Below, one piece after another: positions 1 through 8,602 of a stretch of 64,000 nt of DNA. Both the position numbers and the translations under genes were made by a program. A model generated the notes under the pieces. It was not told the origin of the DNA and did not search any database. It saw only the letters and a program-made list of their open reading frames with translations. Source of the DNA: Aureivirga sp. CE67 (lineage in GTDB: Bacteria > Bacteroidota > Bacteroidia > Flavobacteriales > Flavobacteriaceae); contig NZ_JADOTV010000005.1 in the NCBI RefSeq assembly GCF_015767245.1, forward strand, positions 151,784-215,783. The letters run 5' to 3'. Every line of letters begins with the position of its first letter. Positions within the stretch are counted from its first letter, which is position 1.

Positions 1-1
1 T

Positions 2-196
2 GCTTTTAATAAAGAAAGAAAAAAAGATATTAATTTAAGTGGAAATTCTAAAGAAGAATATGGAAACAAAGCTAAAGAGATGATTCCTTTTGAATTGACT
101 GCAAAGCAAGCAGTAATTAGTTATAAAGAAGATGGAAAATTGAAATACTATAAAATAAATAGTATGAGAGAGCTTGAACCAATTTATTATCCATAG
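2..196 (+). CDS. C-terminal end of an unidentified protein (partial)
   Basis: An open frame runs in from the left edge and ends at TAG 194-196, giving about 64 residues that are rich in Lys and Glu and finish with ELEPIYYP. Codon use resembles that of the neighbouring real genes, and a good terminator hairpin follows 24 bases later, so this looks like the true end of a gene. No motif identifies the family, and the start lies outside the window. Confidence 0.6.
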   Translation, partial: AFNKERKKDINLSGNSKEEYGNKAKEMIPFELTAKQAVISYKEDGKLKYYKINSMRELEPIYYP

Positions 197-219
197 AAAT
201 TATTTTATTAAAATATTAG

Positions 220-257
220 AAAGCGCTTTTGGAATTTAATTCTGAAAGCGTTTTTTC
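220..257 (+). terminator. Rho-independent terminator after the first partial gene
   Basis: The arm AAAGCGCTTTTGGAATT pairs with AATTCTGAAAGCGTTTTTT. All mismatches become G-U pairs on the plus-strand RNA, and a T run follows. It therefore works best in the plus direction and separates the partial gene from tex. Confidence 0.75.
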
Positions 258-267
258 TTGGACAAGA

Positions 268-297
268 TTTGAGGCAAAGATTTAAAAATTATATTTG
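268..297 (+). promoter_or_regulatory. Bacteroidota-type promoter of tex
   Basis: TTTG at 268-271 and TATATTTG at 290-297 are 18 bases apart, a near-ideal match to the Bacteroidota -33/-7 consensus TTTG...TAnnTTTG. The tex ATG lies 21 bases downstream. Confidence 0.65.
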
Positions 298-318
298 TAA
301 GGATTAAAAATAAAAGAA

Positions 319-2445
319 ATGCTAGTTACACAATATATAACGAAACAGCTTAGTGATATTTCACCGAAAAGTATTGAAAATACGATTGCTTTGCTGAATG
401 ACGATTGTACAGTTCCATTTATTGCACGATATAGAAAAGAAGTTACTGGAAACTTAGATGAGGTACAGATTTCATCTATTGTGAAATGGAAAAAGCAATT
501 TGAAGAAATTGAAAAAAGAAAAAAAACGATTCTAAAAGCGATTGAAGAACAAGGAGAGTTGACTGATGAAATCAGAGAAAAGATTGACAGAACCTTTGAT
601 TTGACAGCTTTAGAAGATATTTATTTACCATTTAAGAAGAAAAGAAAAACAAAGGCAAGTGCTGCAAAAGAAAAAGGTTTGGAGCCTTTAGCAAAAATTA
701 TAGCCTCTCAAAAAGCTACGGATATAGAATCTATTGCTTTAAAATATACCAACAATGAAGTTGCTTCTGTAGAAGAAGCTCTGGAAGGAGCAAGACATAT
801 TATTGCAGAATGGATGAGTGAAAATACAGCAGTTCGAAATAATTTAAGACGAGAGTATAAAAAGTCTTCTTTCTTAGAAACAAAAAAAGTAAAGAACATC
901 GAAAATGAAGAGGAAGCTCAGAAATTTAAAGATTATTTTGATTGGTCTGAGCCAATTCAAAAATGTCCTTCACATCGATTGCTAGCAATTCTTCGTGCAG
1001 AAAGTAAAGGTTTCATAAAGCTTAAAAATGAAATAGATCGAGAAGAAGGTGTTGATTTGATTTTGGATAAATTTTCTCGTTCAAATCATGTGGATAAGCA
1101 AGTTTATTTAGCTGCGGAAGATTCGTATAAACGTCTTTTAGCTCCTTCGATTTCAAATGAAACGGTAACTTCTGCAAAAGAAAAAGCAGACGATACAGCG
1201 ATTAAAGTTTTTGCGAAAAATTTAAAACAATTATTGCTTGGAGCTCCACTAGGAGAAAAGAATATTCTTGCAATTGATCCTGGATATAGAACAGGTTGTA
1301 AAGTAGTTTGTTTGAATAAACAAGGGGATTTGGTACATAATGAAACCATTTTTCCACATGCGCCACAAAAACAAACGACACAAGCGATGAAGAAAATTAA
1401 TTCTTTGATTAGCGCTTATAAAATTGAAGCAATTGCCATTGGAAACGGAACAGCTTCGAGAGAAACGGAAGCTTTTATCAAGAGAATGCGTTTTCAAAAA
1501 GATGTTCAGGTTTTTATCGTAAATGAAGCAGGAGCTTCTATATATTCTGCTTCAAAAATTGCGAGAGAAGAATTTCCAAATTATGATATTACTGTTCGTG
1601 GTGCGGTGAGTATTGGAAGAAGATTAGCTGATCCTTTGGCAGAGTTGGTGAAAATTGATGCAAAATCGATTGGAGTTGGACAATACCAACACGATGTAGA
1701 TCAGTCGAAATTGAAAGAAGAATTAGACGAAACAGTTTTTACTTGTGTAAATAGTGTAGGTGTAAATATCAATACGGCGAGTAAATCTTTATTGAGTTAT
1801 GTTTCTGGAATTGGAGATAAACTAGCTGAAAACATTGTGGAATATCGTAAGGAAAATGGTGCTTTTTCTTCTAGAAATGAAATTAAAAAAGTAAAAAGAT
1901 TGGGAGCAAAAGCTTTTGAGCAAAGTGCGGCTTTTCTTCGAATTAAAAATGCTAAAAATCCTCTAGATGATTCAGCAGTACATCCTGAAAGTTATCCTAT
2001 TGTGGAGAGAATGGCAAAATCTTTAAAAGTTTCTCTGAATGATTTAATTGGAAATAAAGATTTGATTTCTAAAATAAAAGTAAATGATTTTGTTTCGGAT
2101 AAAGTAGGAATTCCAACTTTGGAAGATATTGTGAAGGAATTGGAAAAACCAGGTTTAGACCCAAGAAAGAAAGCAACTATTTTTGAATTTGATGCTACGA
2201 TTAAAACAATTGAAGATTTGCGAACAGGACAAATCCTACCTGGAATCATCAATAATATTACAAATTTTGGATGTTTTGTTGATATAGGAATTAAGGAAAG
2301 TGGATTGGTACATATTTCTAATTTGAGTAATACTTTCGTAAGTGATATCAATGAAGTAGTAAGCTTACATCAGCAAGTAAAAGTGAAAGTATTAGAAGTA
2401 GATTTAACAAGAAAACGAATCCAACTTTCGATGAATTATAAATAA
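319..2445 (+). CDS. tex: Tex-family S1 RNA-binding protein
   Basis: The protein has 708 residues, the usual Tex length. Tex is a cytoplasmic nucleic-acid-binding protein linked to transcription and transcript stability. In order: an N-terminal helical region; a YqgF/RuvC-like fold beginning at IDPGYRTG (about residue 319); a helix-hairpin-helix pair around VSGIGDKLAENIVEYR (about residue 500); and a C-terminal S1 domain, GQILPGIINNITNFGCF through LTRKRIQLS (about residues 637-706). The ATG at 319 sits 21 bases after a strong promoter box. The gene is flanked by terminators and appears to be transcribed alone. Confidence 0.95.
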   Translation: MLVTQYITKQLSDISPKSIENTIALLNDDCTVPFIARYRKEVTGNLDEVQISSIVKWKKQFEEIEKRKKTILKAIEEQGELTDEIREKIDRTFDLTALEDIYLPFKKKRKTKASAAKEKGLEPLAKIIASQKATDIESIALKYTNNEVASVEEALEGARHIIAEWMSENTAVRNNLRREYKKSSFLETKKVKNIENEEEAQKFKDYFDWSEPIQKCPSHRLLAILRAESKGFIKLKNEIDREEGVDLILDKFSRSNHVDKQVYLAAEDSYKRLLAPSISNETVTSAKEKADDTAIKVFAKNLKQLLLGAPLGEKNILAIDPGYRTGCKVVCLNKQGDLVHNETIFPHAPQKQTTQAMKKINSLISAYKIEAIAIGNGTASRETEAFIKRMRFQKDVQVFIVNEAGASIYSASKIAREEFPNYDITVRGAVSIGRRLADPLAELVKIDAKSIGVGQYQHDVDQSKLKEELDETVFTCVNSVGVNINTASKSLLSYVSGIGDKLAENIVEYRKENGAFSSRNEIKKVKRLGAKAFEQSAAFLRIKNAKNPLDDSAVHPESYPIVERMAKSLKVSLNDLIGNKDLISKIKVNDFVSDKVGIPTLEDIVKELEKPGLDPRKKATIFEFDATIKTIEDLRTGQILPGIINNITNFGCFVDIGIKESGLVHISNLSNTFVSDINEVVSLHQQVKVKVLEVDLTRKRIQLSMNYK

Positions 2446-2604
2446 TACGTTCATAAAAAAAAACTGTACGCTTATAAAGAATTATCCTTGTTGCAGAAAA
2501 TACTTTCTATATTCGTTTTGAAAATTTATAGAGGTATAAATATATCACAAGACCCCTTTTTTTATAGCTTACTTAAAATTATCGGAATATATTTCGGTGT
2601 TATC

Positions 2605-2677
2605 AAAAAAGAGCTAGCTTTCATCGCCCCCCGTTGATATTTCTGATATCGATAACGTATGAAGTTAGCTTTTTTTG
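2605..2677 (+). terminator. Structured region between tex and tatA, probably the tex terminator
   Basis: AGCTAGCTTTCAT (2612-2624) pairs with ATGAAGTTAGCT (2659-2670), with one bulge and one G-U pair. A long T run follows, as in an intrinsic terminator. The 34-base loop can itself fold, GATAT...ATATC at 2636-2650. GTTATC just upstream of the stem (2599-2604) could instead pair with GATAAC (2651-2656), so two folds compete. The rest of 2446-2755 is AT-rich and I see no gene in it. Confidence 0.55.
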
Positions 2678-2755
2678 ATTTTAAAAATGAACCTTCTTAA
2701 GATTTTAATTAAATTTCTTTAACTCAAATTAATACAGTTTCTCTTATTTTTAACT

Positions 2756-2763
2756 TATCTTTG
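2756..2763 (+). promoter_or_regulatory. -7 box upstream of tatA
   Basis: TATCTTTG matches TAnnTTTG exactly and lies 21 bases before the chosen tatA ATG. A TTG codon upstream and in frame falls inside this box, so it cannot be the translated start. Confidence 0.6.
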
Positions 2764-2784
2764 CAGATAGAAATACAGACAATC

Positions 2785-3066
2785 ATGCATTTATTTATAA
2801 GCGGACCAGAGATTTTTGTAGTACTACTAATTGTAGTGATGCTTTTTGGTGCAGATAAAATTCCTGAAATTGCTAGAGGATTAGGAAAAGGAATTCGCCA
2901 AGTGAAAGATGCCACAAATGACATCAAGAAAGAGATCACAGATAGTGCTAATTCTAATGAAGTAACAAAGCAAGGTAGAGATTTATCACAAGATATCACC
3001 AAAGAAATTAATAAAGTAAAGGACGATATTGACGATTTAACAGGACCTATAAAACGTAACTTTTAA
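2785..3066 (+). CDS. tatA: Twin-arginine translocase subunit TatA/TatE
   Basis: The protein has 93 residues counted from ATG 2785. It is a pore-forming inner-membrane subunit of the Sec-independent Tat exporter of folded proteins. The layout is typical: a short N-terminal membrane helix (PEIFVVLLIVVMLFGADKIP), the hinge FGADKIPEIARGLGKG, an amphipathic helix and a charged tail. An in-frame TTG at 2761 would add eight residues but overlaps the promoter box, so it is not used here. The stop overlaps the next start (TAATG), which suggests coupled translation with the PAP2 gene. Confidence 0.93.
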   Translation: MHLFISGPEIFVVLLIVVMLFGADKIPEIARGLGKGIRQVKDATNDIKKEITDSANSNEVTKQGRDLSQDITKEINKVKDDIDDLTGPIKRNF

Positions 3067-3635
3067 TGTTTGATTCTATACTTCAATTAGATAGAAAAAT
3101 TTTAATCTTTTTAAATAATTTAGGAAATGAAAATTGGGATGCTTTTTGGCTTTTCATTACAAACCAAAAACATTGGATTCCTTTCATTTTACTTCTTTTA
3201 GTTCTAATTTGGGTAAAAACAAATTGGAAATATGCACTTGTAGTTTTATTAGTTGGAGGGGCTTTAGGAGGAGTTTCTAATGAGATTGTAGATCTTTTTA
3301 AAGAAACTATTCAGCGTTTAAGACCAAATAACGATGAAAGTATCAAGCATTTAATTCGTGTACTTAAAAATCCACGAAGCTTTAGTTTCCTTTCAGGTCA
3401 TGCAACAACTTCTACAGCTTTGTCGATGTATTTATTCTTACATTTAAGAAAATACTACAAATTCGCAATTTTAGCCTTTATATGGCCTTTATTATTCGCT
3501 TACAGTAGAATTTACCTTGGAGTTCATTATCCAACGGATATCACTGTAGGAATGCTATTCGGAATCGTTTTCGGAATAAGCTTTTACAAACTTTCGAAAT
3601 ATATCATTGAGAAGAAAATAAAAAAAGTAAAGTAG
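3066..3635 (+). CDS. PAP2-superfamily membrane phosphatase
   Basis: The protein has 189 residues with five or six membrane helices. All three acid-phosphatase signatures are present: KETIQRLRP, the SGH motif in SFLSGHATTSTA, and R(I)YLGVHYPTD. Such enzymes dephosphorylate lipid phosphates such as phosphatidate or undecaprenyl pyrophosphate on the outer face of the inner membrane; the substrate cannot be told from sequence. The ATG overlaps the tatA stop by one base. The stop lies inside a perfect hairpin shared with the convergent methyltransferase gene. Confidence 0.9.
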   Translation: MFDSILQLDRKILIFLNNLGNENWDAFWLFITNQKHWIPFILLLLVLIWVKTNWKYALVVLLVGGALGGVSNEIVDLFKETIQRLRPNNDESIKHLIRVLKNPRSFSFLSGHATTSTALSMYLFLHLRKYYKFAILAFIWPLLFAYSRIYLGVHYPTDITVGMLFGIVFGISFYKLSKYIIEKKIKKVK

Positions 3636-3656
3636 TTATCAAATAACTACTTTACT
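3626..3656. terminator. Bidirectional hairpin containing both stop codons
   Basis: This is a perfect 14-base inverted repeat, AGTAAAGTAGTTAT / ATAACTACTTTACT, with the three-base loop CAA. It includes the TAG of the plus-strand PAP2 gene and the TAG of the minus-strand methyltransferase gene. Confidence 0.65.
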
Positions 3657-4288
3657 CTACTTATCGTTAAACCATCTCTTATTGGTAAAAGAACGGTTTC
3701 TATTCTTGGATCTTCTTTTAGTAGCTTATTATACTCTAAAAGCGCTGGAGTATCCTTATCTTTTTTATCTAAAGGTTCTACAACCTTTCCACTCCATAAA
3801 ACATTGTCAGATAATATAATTCCTCCTTTATTCATTTTATCAATGATTAAATTAAAATAATTCGGATAATTCTTCTTATCTGCATCGATAAATACCAAAT
3901 CAAATTTTTCATCAATAGTAGGAATGATTTCTATTGCATTTCCTATCAATTGTTTTATCTGGTTTGAATAATCAGACTTATCAAAATACTTTTTCTGAAA
4001 AGATTCTAATTCTTCATTTTTATCAATCGTGTATAAAACACCATTTTCTTGTAATCCTTCTGCTATACACAGTGTAGAATACCCTGTATATGTTCCTATT
4101 TCTAGTACGTTCTTAGGAGAAACTAATTTCGAAATTATCGATAATAATCTCCCTTGAAAATGTCCACTTAGCATTCTTGGATTTAAGACTTTTTGCCAAG
4201 TTTCTCTTGTAAGCTCTTTTAATAATGCTGGCTCATCTTCAGAATGTCTTACAACATACTGATCTAACTCTTCAGATATAAAATTCAT
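3647..4288 (-). CDS. SAM-dependent O-methyltransferase (catechol/caffeoyl-CoA type)
   Basis: The protein has 213 residues with a class I SAM-binding fold. Motif I is VLEIGTYTGYSTLCIAEGL (about residue 61). The metal-site region FDLVFIDADKKNYPNYF fits the cation-dependent O-methyltransferase family (COMT/CCoAOMT-like). The physiological acceptor is unknown. The anti-sigma-like gene ends 12 bases upstream, so it may share the transcript of the ECF sigma pair. Confidence 0.88.
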   Translation of the reverse strand: MNFISEELDQYVVRHSEDEPALLKELTRETWQKVLNPRMLSGHFQGRLLSIISKLVSPKNVLEIGTYTGYSTLCIAEGLQENGVLYTIDKNEELESFQKKYFDKSDYSNQIKQLIGNAIEIIPTIDEKFDLVFIDADKKNYPNYFNLIIDKMNKGGIILSDNVLWSGKVVEPLDKKDKDTPALLEYNKLLKEDPRIETVLLPIRDGLTISRVK

Positions 4289-4299
4289 TTTGTTTATTC

Positions 4300-4566
4300 T
4301 TAAGAATTATTCTTTAACATTTCTTGAAATTGTTTTGAAAGCTCGCTCTTGTCATTTTCAGACATTTTTTGCTTGTTTTCATTCAGGCTACATTTTGACT
4401 TAAATATATCCGTCAACTTTGAATTTTGTTGCGAATACATTTTGCAAATTTTACAAAACATAACATGGAAATTCAATTTCAATTTCTCACTAAATGAGGC
4501 TTCACCATACTGACTTTTATCGCAAATCATAGTAGCCTCATCGCACGATAGTTTAAATTTTCCCAT
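4300..4566 (-). CDS. Small zinc-binding anti-sigma-like protein
   Basis: The protein has 88 residues and follows the ECF sigma gene by six bases. It contains an H-x3-C-x2-C pattern (HVMFCKIC, about residue 34), which resembles the ZAS zinc site of anti-sigma factors. No membrane helix is visible, so it would be a soluble regulator binding the sigma factor. The assignment rests on this motif and on gene order; sequence similarity to characterised anti-sigma factors is not obvious. Confidence 0.6.
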   Translation of the reverse strand: MGKFKLSCDEATMICDKSQYGEASFSEKLKLNFHVMFCKICKMYSQQNSKLTDIFKSKCSLNENKQKMSENDKSELSKQFQEMLKNNS

Positions 4567-4572
4567 TTTAAA

Positions 4573-5142
4573 TTAATTTTTAAACCAATTTTTCTCCATA
4601 CATCTTCTCAGTTGTGTTCTGGCTCTATGTATCATTACCCATAAATTGGACGAAGTGATATCTAGTTCCTTACAGATTTCTTCGGTCTCAAATTGTTGAA
4701 TAGTTTTCATTCTAAAAACCATTGCATATTTCTCTGGTAAATTATCAATACATTTTTCTAAAGTATCTTTCAACTCATCATTTTCGATACTTTTCTCCGC
4801 CTCATTATCCCAAGATTGAGGTACTCTTTCTTCGATCCAATTTCCTTCATTTTCACCATCTGTATAGAAAGATAGCTTTACTTCAGCTTGACCTTTTGCA
4901 GAATTAATCTTTCTGTAATGATCAATGATTTTTCTTTTTAAGATCGATACAAGCCATGTTCTCTCACTTGCCTTTCCTTGGAAATTATCCTTTGCTCTTA
5001 ACCCTGCAAAAAACGTTTCTTGAACTAAATCCTTTGCAGTGTCATGATTATTTACTCTTGTTATTGTATAATTGAATAAATAATCAGCATATTCATCAAT
5101 CCACTTGTTTGGATTTAAAATATGTTGTTTCATTTTATCCAT
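4573..5142 (-). CDS. ECF-type RNA polymerase sigma factor
   Basis: The protein has 189 residues. Region 2 is visible in DYLFNYTITRVNNHDTAKDL and VQETFFAGLRAKDNF. Region 4 is visible in LPEKYAMVFRMKTIQQFETEEICKEL, followed by a helix-turn-helix ending SSNLWVMIHRARTQLRRC. It directs RNA polymerase to a small regulon and is probably held by the co-transcribed zinc protein. A second Met three codons in (5133) is an alternative start. The signal it answers to is unknown. Confidence 0.9.
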   Translation of the reverse strand: MDKMKQHILNPNKWIDEYADYLFNYTITRVNNHDTAKDLVQETFFAGLRAKDNFQGKASERTWLVSILKRKIIDHYRKINSAKGQAEVKLSFYTDGENEGNWIEERVPQSWDNEAEKSIENDELKDTLEKCIDNLPEKYAMVFRMKTIQQFETEEICKELDITSSNLWVMIHRARTQLRRCMEKNWFKN

Positions 5143-5472
5143 GTACCTGTTATTTTCAAATTGTTCTATTTCAATATATTCTAAAACAAATAAAAGATTT
5201 TACTTTATAAATTATAGCCTAAACTGATAGAAATAATTTATAGCAATAAATATATTTTATTTGCCTGTGACAGGACTTTTTCTTGTTCATTCCATAATTT
5301 TAAGGAAAAATTTTATCTAATAATAGTTTAGACTACAATTAATCCTTAAAATAGTTTCATTCTAAATTTGTTATAGATACAATTATGTACAACAACCTTA
5401 TGTGAAAGGTTCAAAAGTAACTAATTTGATTTATTTACAATAAAATTGCTACTAATTTGGACTGAATTCATT
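5143..5472. other. Intergenic region between the sigma factor and feoB
   Basis: This is 330 bases of AT-rich DNA without a convincing gene. On the minus strand TACTTTTG (complement of 5412-5419) matches the -7 box and could start a long leader to the sigma gene. A short hairpin AACCTT/AAGGTT lies at about 5395-5412 without a T run, so it is not clearly a feoB terminator. Confidence 0.35.
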
Positions 5473-7566
5473 TTAACTCAAAAAAGTATAAACTAACAAA
5501 GACGAAACATATGCTACAATTCCCATTCCGAAAAGTTGTAACATTGGCCATTTCCACGAATTTGTTTCTTTTTTTACAATCGCTAAAGTTCCCATACATT
5601 GCATTGCAAAAGCATAAAAAACTAAAAGCGACATTCCTGTAGGGAAATCAAATCGTTTTTTTCCTGTCTCCGGATTGATCTCCGCAGCCATTCTTTGTTT
5701 TATGGTCGTTTCATCATCTGTATCATTTCCGATGCTATAAATCGTTGCTAGCGTTCCTACAAATACTTCTCTCGCAGCAAAAGAACTAATTAAAGCAATT
5801 CCAATTTTCCAATCATAACCAAGAGGTTTAATAGCTGGTTCAATTGCTTTCCCCATTTGCCCGATATATGAATTTTCTAACTGAAAAGAAGAAATATCGT
5901 TTTGTAATTGTTCTTCTGAAACTTGTGTATTTGCGTATTTATCTTTTATAATCTGCTCTGCATTCTGAAATTTCTCTCCTCCATTAGAAGCTAAAAACCA
6001 AAGAATAATCGAAATTGCTAAAATAATTTTTCCTGCTCCCCAAACGAATGCTTTTGTTTTTTCTACTACCGTAATTCCAATATTTTTCAACAAAGGAAGT
6101 TTGTAAGTTGGCATCTCGATAATGAAGAAATTCTTCGCTTTTACTTTCATGATTTTGTGTAAAACATAAGCAGAAAGTATCGCCATTCCAAAACCTAAAA
6201 GATACATTCCTAGTAACACAAATCCTTGTAAATTGAAAATTCCAAGTATTTTTTGTTCTGGAATCACAAGCGCAATAATAATCGCATATACAGGAAGTCT
6301 AGCAGAACAAGTAGTAAATGGCGTTACTAAAATTGTAATCAATCTTTCTTTCCAACCATTGATGTTTCTAGCTGCCATAATCGCTGGAATCGCACAAGCA
6401 GTTCCTGAAATTAACGGAACCACACTTTTTCCACTCATTCCAAATTTTCGCATGATTTTATCCATCAAGAAAACTACACGACTCATATATCCTGTTTCTT
6501 CCAAAAGGGAAACAAAAAGGAAAAGAATTACAATTTGCGGAATGAAAATGATAATTCCTCCAATTCCTGGAATGATTCCTTGCGTGATTAAATCTGTAAA
6601 CGCTCCTGCTGGAAGATTATTGGTAGCAAAATCAGCTAAATTAGTCGTTTGTTCATCAATGAAATCCATTGGAACACTTGACCAACTAAAAATCGATTGG
6701 AAAATCAGTGCTAAAATCATAAAGAAAATCACATAACCAAAAACTTTATGTGTCAATATTCTATCCAATTTCGCTTGAATTCCTGATGCTTTTGATTTAT
6801 CTACAACATAAGTTTTCTTCAAAACATCATTAATAAACTGATATCTGAAAATCGTTTCTTTTTGTTGTAGTTTTTTGATTTTTGCTCTTTCTCCCTCATA
6901 AGTAGAAATCAATTTCTCATGTTCATTCCTTGTTTTTTCTGGTAAAAACTCTTGAGAAATCAACAACCAAAGCGTATAAAGAGCTATTTGTGGATTGTCA
7001 TTTTTAAGTTTAGTAAAGAAATCAGTGTCCATTCTCTTCGAGATTTCTTCCAAAGGTTGTGTCGAAATATTTTTATAATCCAACATTGCCTTTTTCAAAT
7101 CATCAATTCCTTCGTTTTTCTTCGCACTGATTAAAACAATTTTCGTGTGTAGTTCTTTTTCCAACTGCGCAATATCGATAGAAATTCCTTTCTTTTCCAT
7201 CTGATCCGCCATGTTGATTACCAAAATAGTCGGAAGCTCCAAATCTTTAATCTGAGAAAACAAATACAAGTTTCGCTTCAAATTCTCAACTTCTGCAACT
7301 ACAACAACTAAATCTGGATATGCTTTATTTTCTTGGTCAATCAAAGTATCCAACACAATCGCTTCATCCAAAGAAGAAGGCGTGATACTATACGTTCCTG
7401 GCAAATCGATAATCGTAGCCGATTCTGTAGCCGAAAGTTTACAACTTCCTGTTTTTTTAGAAACTGTAATTCCCGGATAATTCCCGACTTTCTGATTTAA
7501 ACCTGTTAATTGATTGAATAAAGATGTTTTTCCCGTATTAGGATTTCCAATTAATGCAACTTTCAT
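5473..7566 (-). CDS. feoB: Ferrous iron transporter FeoB
   Basis: The protein has 697 residues. The N-terminal G domain starts immediately: P-loop GNPNTGKTS (residues 7-15), DLPGTYS (G3) and NMAD (G4). The membrane domain carries the FeoB gate segments, including a Cys in SGTACAIPAIMAARN and a second gate around TPFTTCSARLPVYAIII. It imports Fe2+ across the inner membrane. feoA lies six bases upstream in the same direction, so the two form an operon. Confidence 0.96.
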   Translation of the reverse strand: MKVALIGNPNTGKTSLFNQLTGLNQKVGNYPGITVSKKTGSCKLSATESATIIDLPGTYSITPSSLDEAIVLDTLIDQENKAYPDLVVVVAEVENLKRNLYLFSQIKDLELPTILVINMADQMEKKGISIDIAQLEKELHTKIVLISAKKNEGIDDLKKAMLDYKNISTQPLEEISKRMDTDFFTKLKNDNPQIALYTLWLLISQEFLPEKTRNEHEKLISTYEGERAKIKKLQQKETIFRYQFINDVLKKTYVVDKSKASGIQAKLDRILTHKVFGYVIFFMILALIFQSIFSWSSVPMDFIDEQTTNLADFATNNLPAGAFTDLITQGIIPGIGGIIIFIPQIVILFLFVSLLEETGYMSRVVFLMDKIMRKFGMSGKSVVPLISGTACAIPAIMAARNINGWKERLITILVTPFTTCSARLPVYAIIIALVIPEQKILGIFNLQGFVLLGMYLLGFGMAILSAYVLHKIMKVKAKNFFIIEMPTYKLPLLKNIGITVVEKTKAFVWGAGKIILAISIILWFLASNGGEKFQNAEQIIKDKYANTQVSEEQLQNDISSFQLENSYIGQMGKAIEPAIKPLGYDWKIGIALISSFAAREVFVGTLATIYSIGNDTDDETTIKQRMAAEINPETGKKRFDFPTGMSLLVFYAFAMQCMGTLAIVKKETNSWKWPMLQLFGMGIVAYVSSLLVYTFLS

Positions 7567-7572
7567 AAAATT

Positions 7573-7794
7573 CTAAAGCTTCGTAATTTCTATTTGTCTC
7601 GCAGTCTCTTTTCTGATAGCAATATCGCTACCATTTACACGAATGTAAATCGGATCTTTCAGTGGTGCAATCTGAATCAGTTCTACCACTTTTCCTGGTA
7701 AACATCCCATTTCCAAAAGCGGCAATGGCACATCCGAAAACAAAAAATCTTTAATTATTCCTTTTTCTCCTATATGAAGTTGTTCAATCGTCAT
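7573..7794 (-). CDS. feoA: FeoA, SH3-like partner of FeoB
   Basis: The protein has 73 residues, the normal FeoA size. The pattern LPLLEMGCLPGKVVELIQIAP and the end DIAIRKETARQIEI match the FeoA SH3-like domain. It is a small cytoplasmic protein needed for FeoB activity. It is the first gene of the feoAB operon. The upstream region (7795-8602) holds repeats, and I could not pick out a Fur box with confidence. Confidence 0.93.
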   Translation of the reverse strand: MTIEQLHIGEKGIIKDFLFSDVPLPLLEMGCLPGKVVELIQIAPLKDPIYIRVNGSDIAIRKETARQIEITKL

Positions 7795-7852
7795 GATATC
7801 TTATTGTGTGAAATTTCTATAAGAATATAATTTTCTATTAAAAAGTATCAAG

Positions 7853-7918
7853 TTCCCCTCTTGAGAGGGATTAGGGGTGTGTAACTGTTTTAATTAATTT
7901 TTTCCTTTACAAACCAAA
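7853..7918 (+). repeat. Short GC-rich repeat family A, copy 1 (with extended direct repeat)
   Basis: The core CCCCTCTTGAGAGGGA plus TTAGGGGTGTGT (7855-7882) recurs at 8273, 10499 (inverted), 13409 and 17767. Here the match to the 8271 copy extends about 35 bases further (AACTGTTTTAATTAATTTTT and beyond). The core is a small palindrome followed by a G-rich tail, as in REP-like elements. Confidence 0.75.
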
Positions 7919-7938
7919 CGAGATTCTATTTATTATTT

Positions 7939-8119
7939 GGGCATTCCCCTTTTTGTCTTCGACTACGCTCAGACAACAGGGTCGGGCTTTCCGTTACAAG
8001 TTTTGCTATTTCTGAAAAAGAATTTCTAGGTCATCCGTGGGCTTCCGTTGGTCGCCTCCGTTTCCCAAGAATTCTAATTTTCAGAAAAATCAAAAGCTTT
8101 CCACTACAATCCCTAATGC
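7939..8119 (+). repeat. Large structured repeat family B, copy 1
   Basis: It begins GGGCATTCCCC and ends CACTACAATCCCTAATGC. GCATT (7941-7945) pairs with AATGC (8115-8119). Inside are a side hairpin closed by CCC/GGG (7946-7981) that includes a nested palindrome (TTGTCT...AGACAA); a conserved linker TCGGGCTTTCCG; and a long imperfect stem (about 7999-8028 with 8067-8098) capped by the conserved box ATCCGTGGGCTTCCGTTGG. It lies between divergent feoA and the EVE-like gene. Confidence 0.8.
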
Positions 8120-8270
8120 AATGAAAAATAGTATCTAAACATTTTTCAGAAAATCATATTCAGCCACAAAGATACTAAATTAGAATCGTTCTAAAGTGAG
8201 CTTTGTTAGAGAATTGAAAGTTTAATTATTATCAAAACTCATCTTGCATAAAAATTCAGAGATTCTCAAA

Positions 8271-8336
8271 TTCCCCTCTTGAGAGGGGTTAGGGGTGTGT
8301 AACTGTTTAAATTAATTTTTCCTTTATAAATCAAAC
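8271..8336 (+). repeat. Repeat family A, copy 2
   Basis: The core CCCCTCTTGAGAGGGG TTAGGGGTGTGT spans 8273-8300. With its flanks it is a direct repeat of 7853-7918 and an exact inverted repeat of 10499-10526. The following 8337-8602 is very AT-rich and I see no gene or clear promoter in it. Confidence 0.75.
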
Positions 8337-8602
8337 ATAATGATGACTGTTAATTTAAATATTCTTCTATATTTGTGTATTTGTTGATATTAAGTAAATT
8401 TTTTAACTGAATATTTTAATATTATATATAATGGAAATTCTTGTAATAGTTTTTGTTTAACATAACAATTATTCTTGAATTTAGTTTATTGTTAGTTAAC
8501 ATAATAAATGAATTTTCAATCAATCAGCTTTCCATAATCATATTTTAAAAATTGAATTGTTGTATAGAATGCTAATAAAAGAATAAAGAAAATATAATAA
8601 GA

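Noticed and set aside
2761..2784. TTG start extending TatA by eight residues
   Set aside because: It lies inside the -7 promoter box and would not be transcribed.
7953..7976. TTGTCT...AGACAA palindrome as a stand-alone operator for feoA
   Set aside because: It is the side hairpin of the family B repeat and resembles a dispersed repeat; it is not specific to feo.
8340..8602. Possible leader peptide or small gene upstream of the EVE-like gene
   Set aside because: Only a 15-codon frame is present, with no supporting signals.
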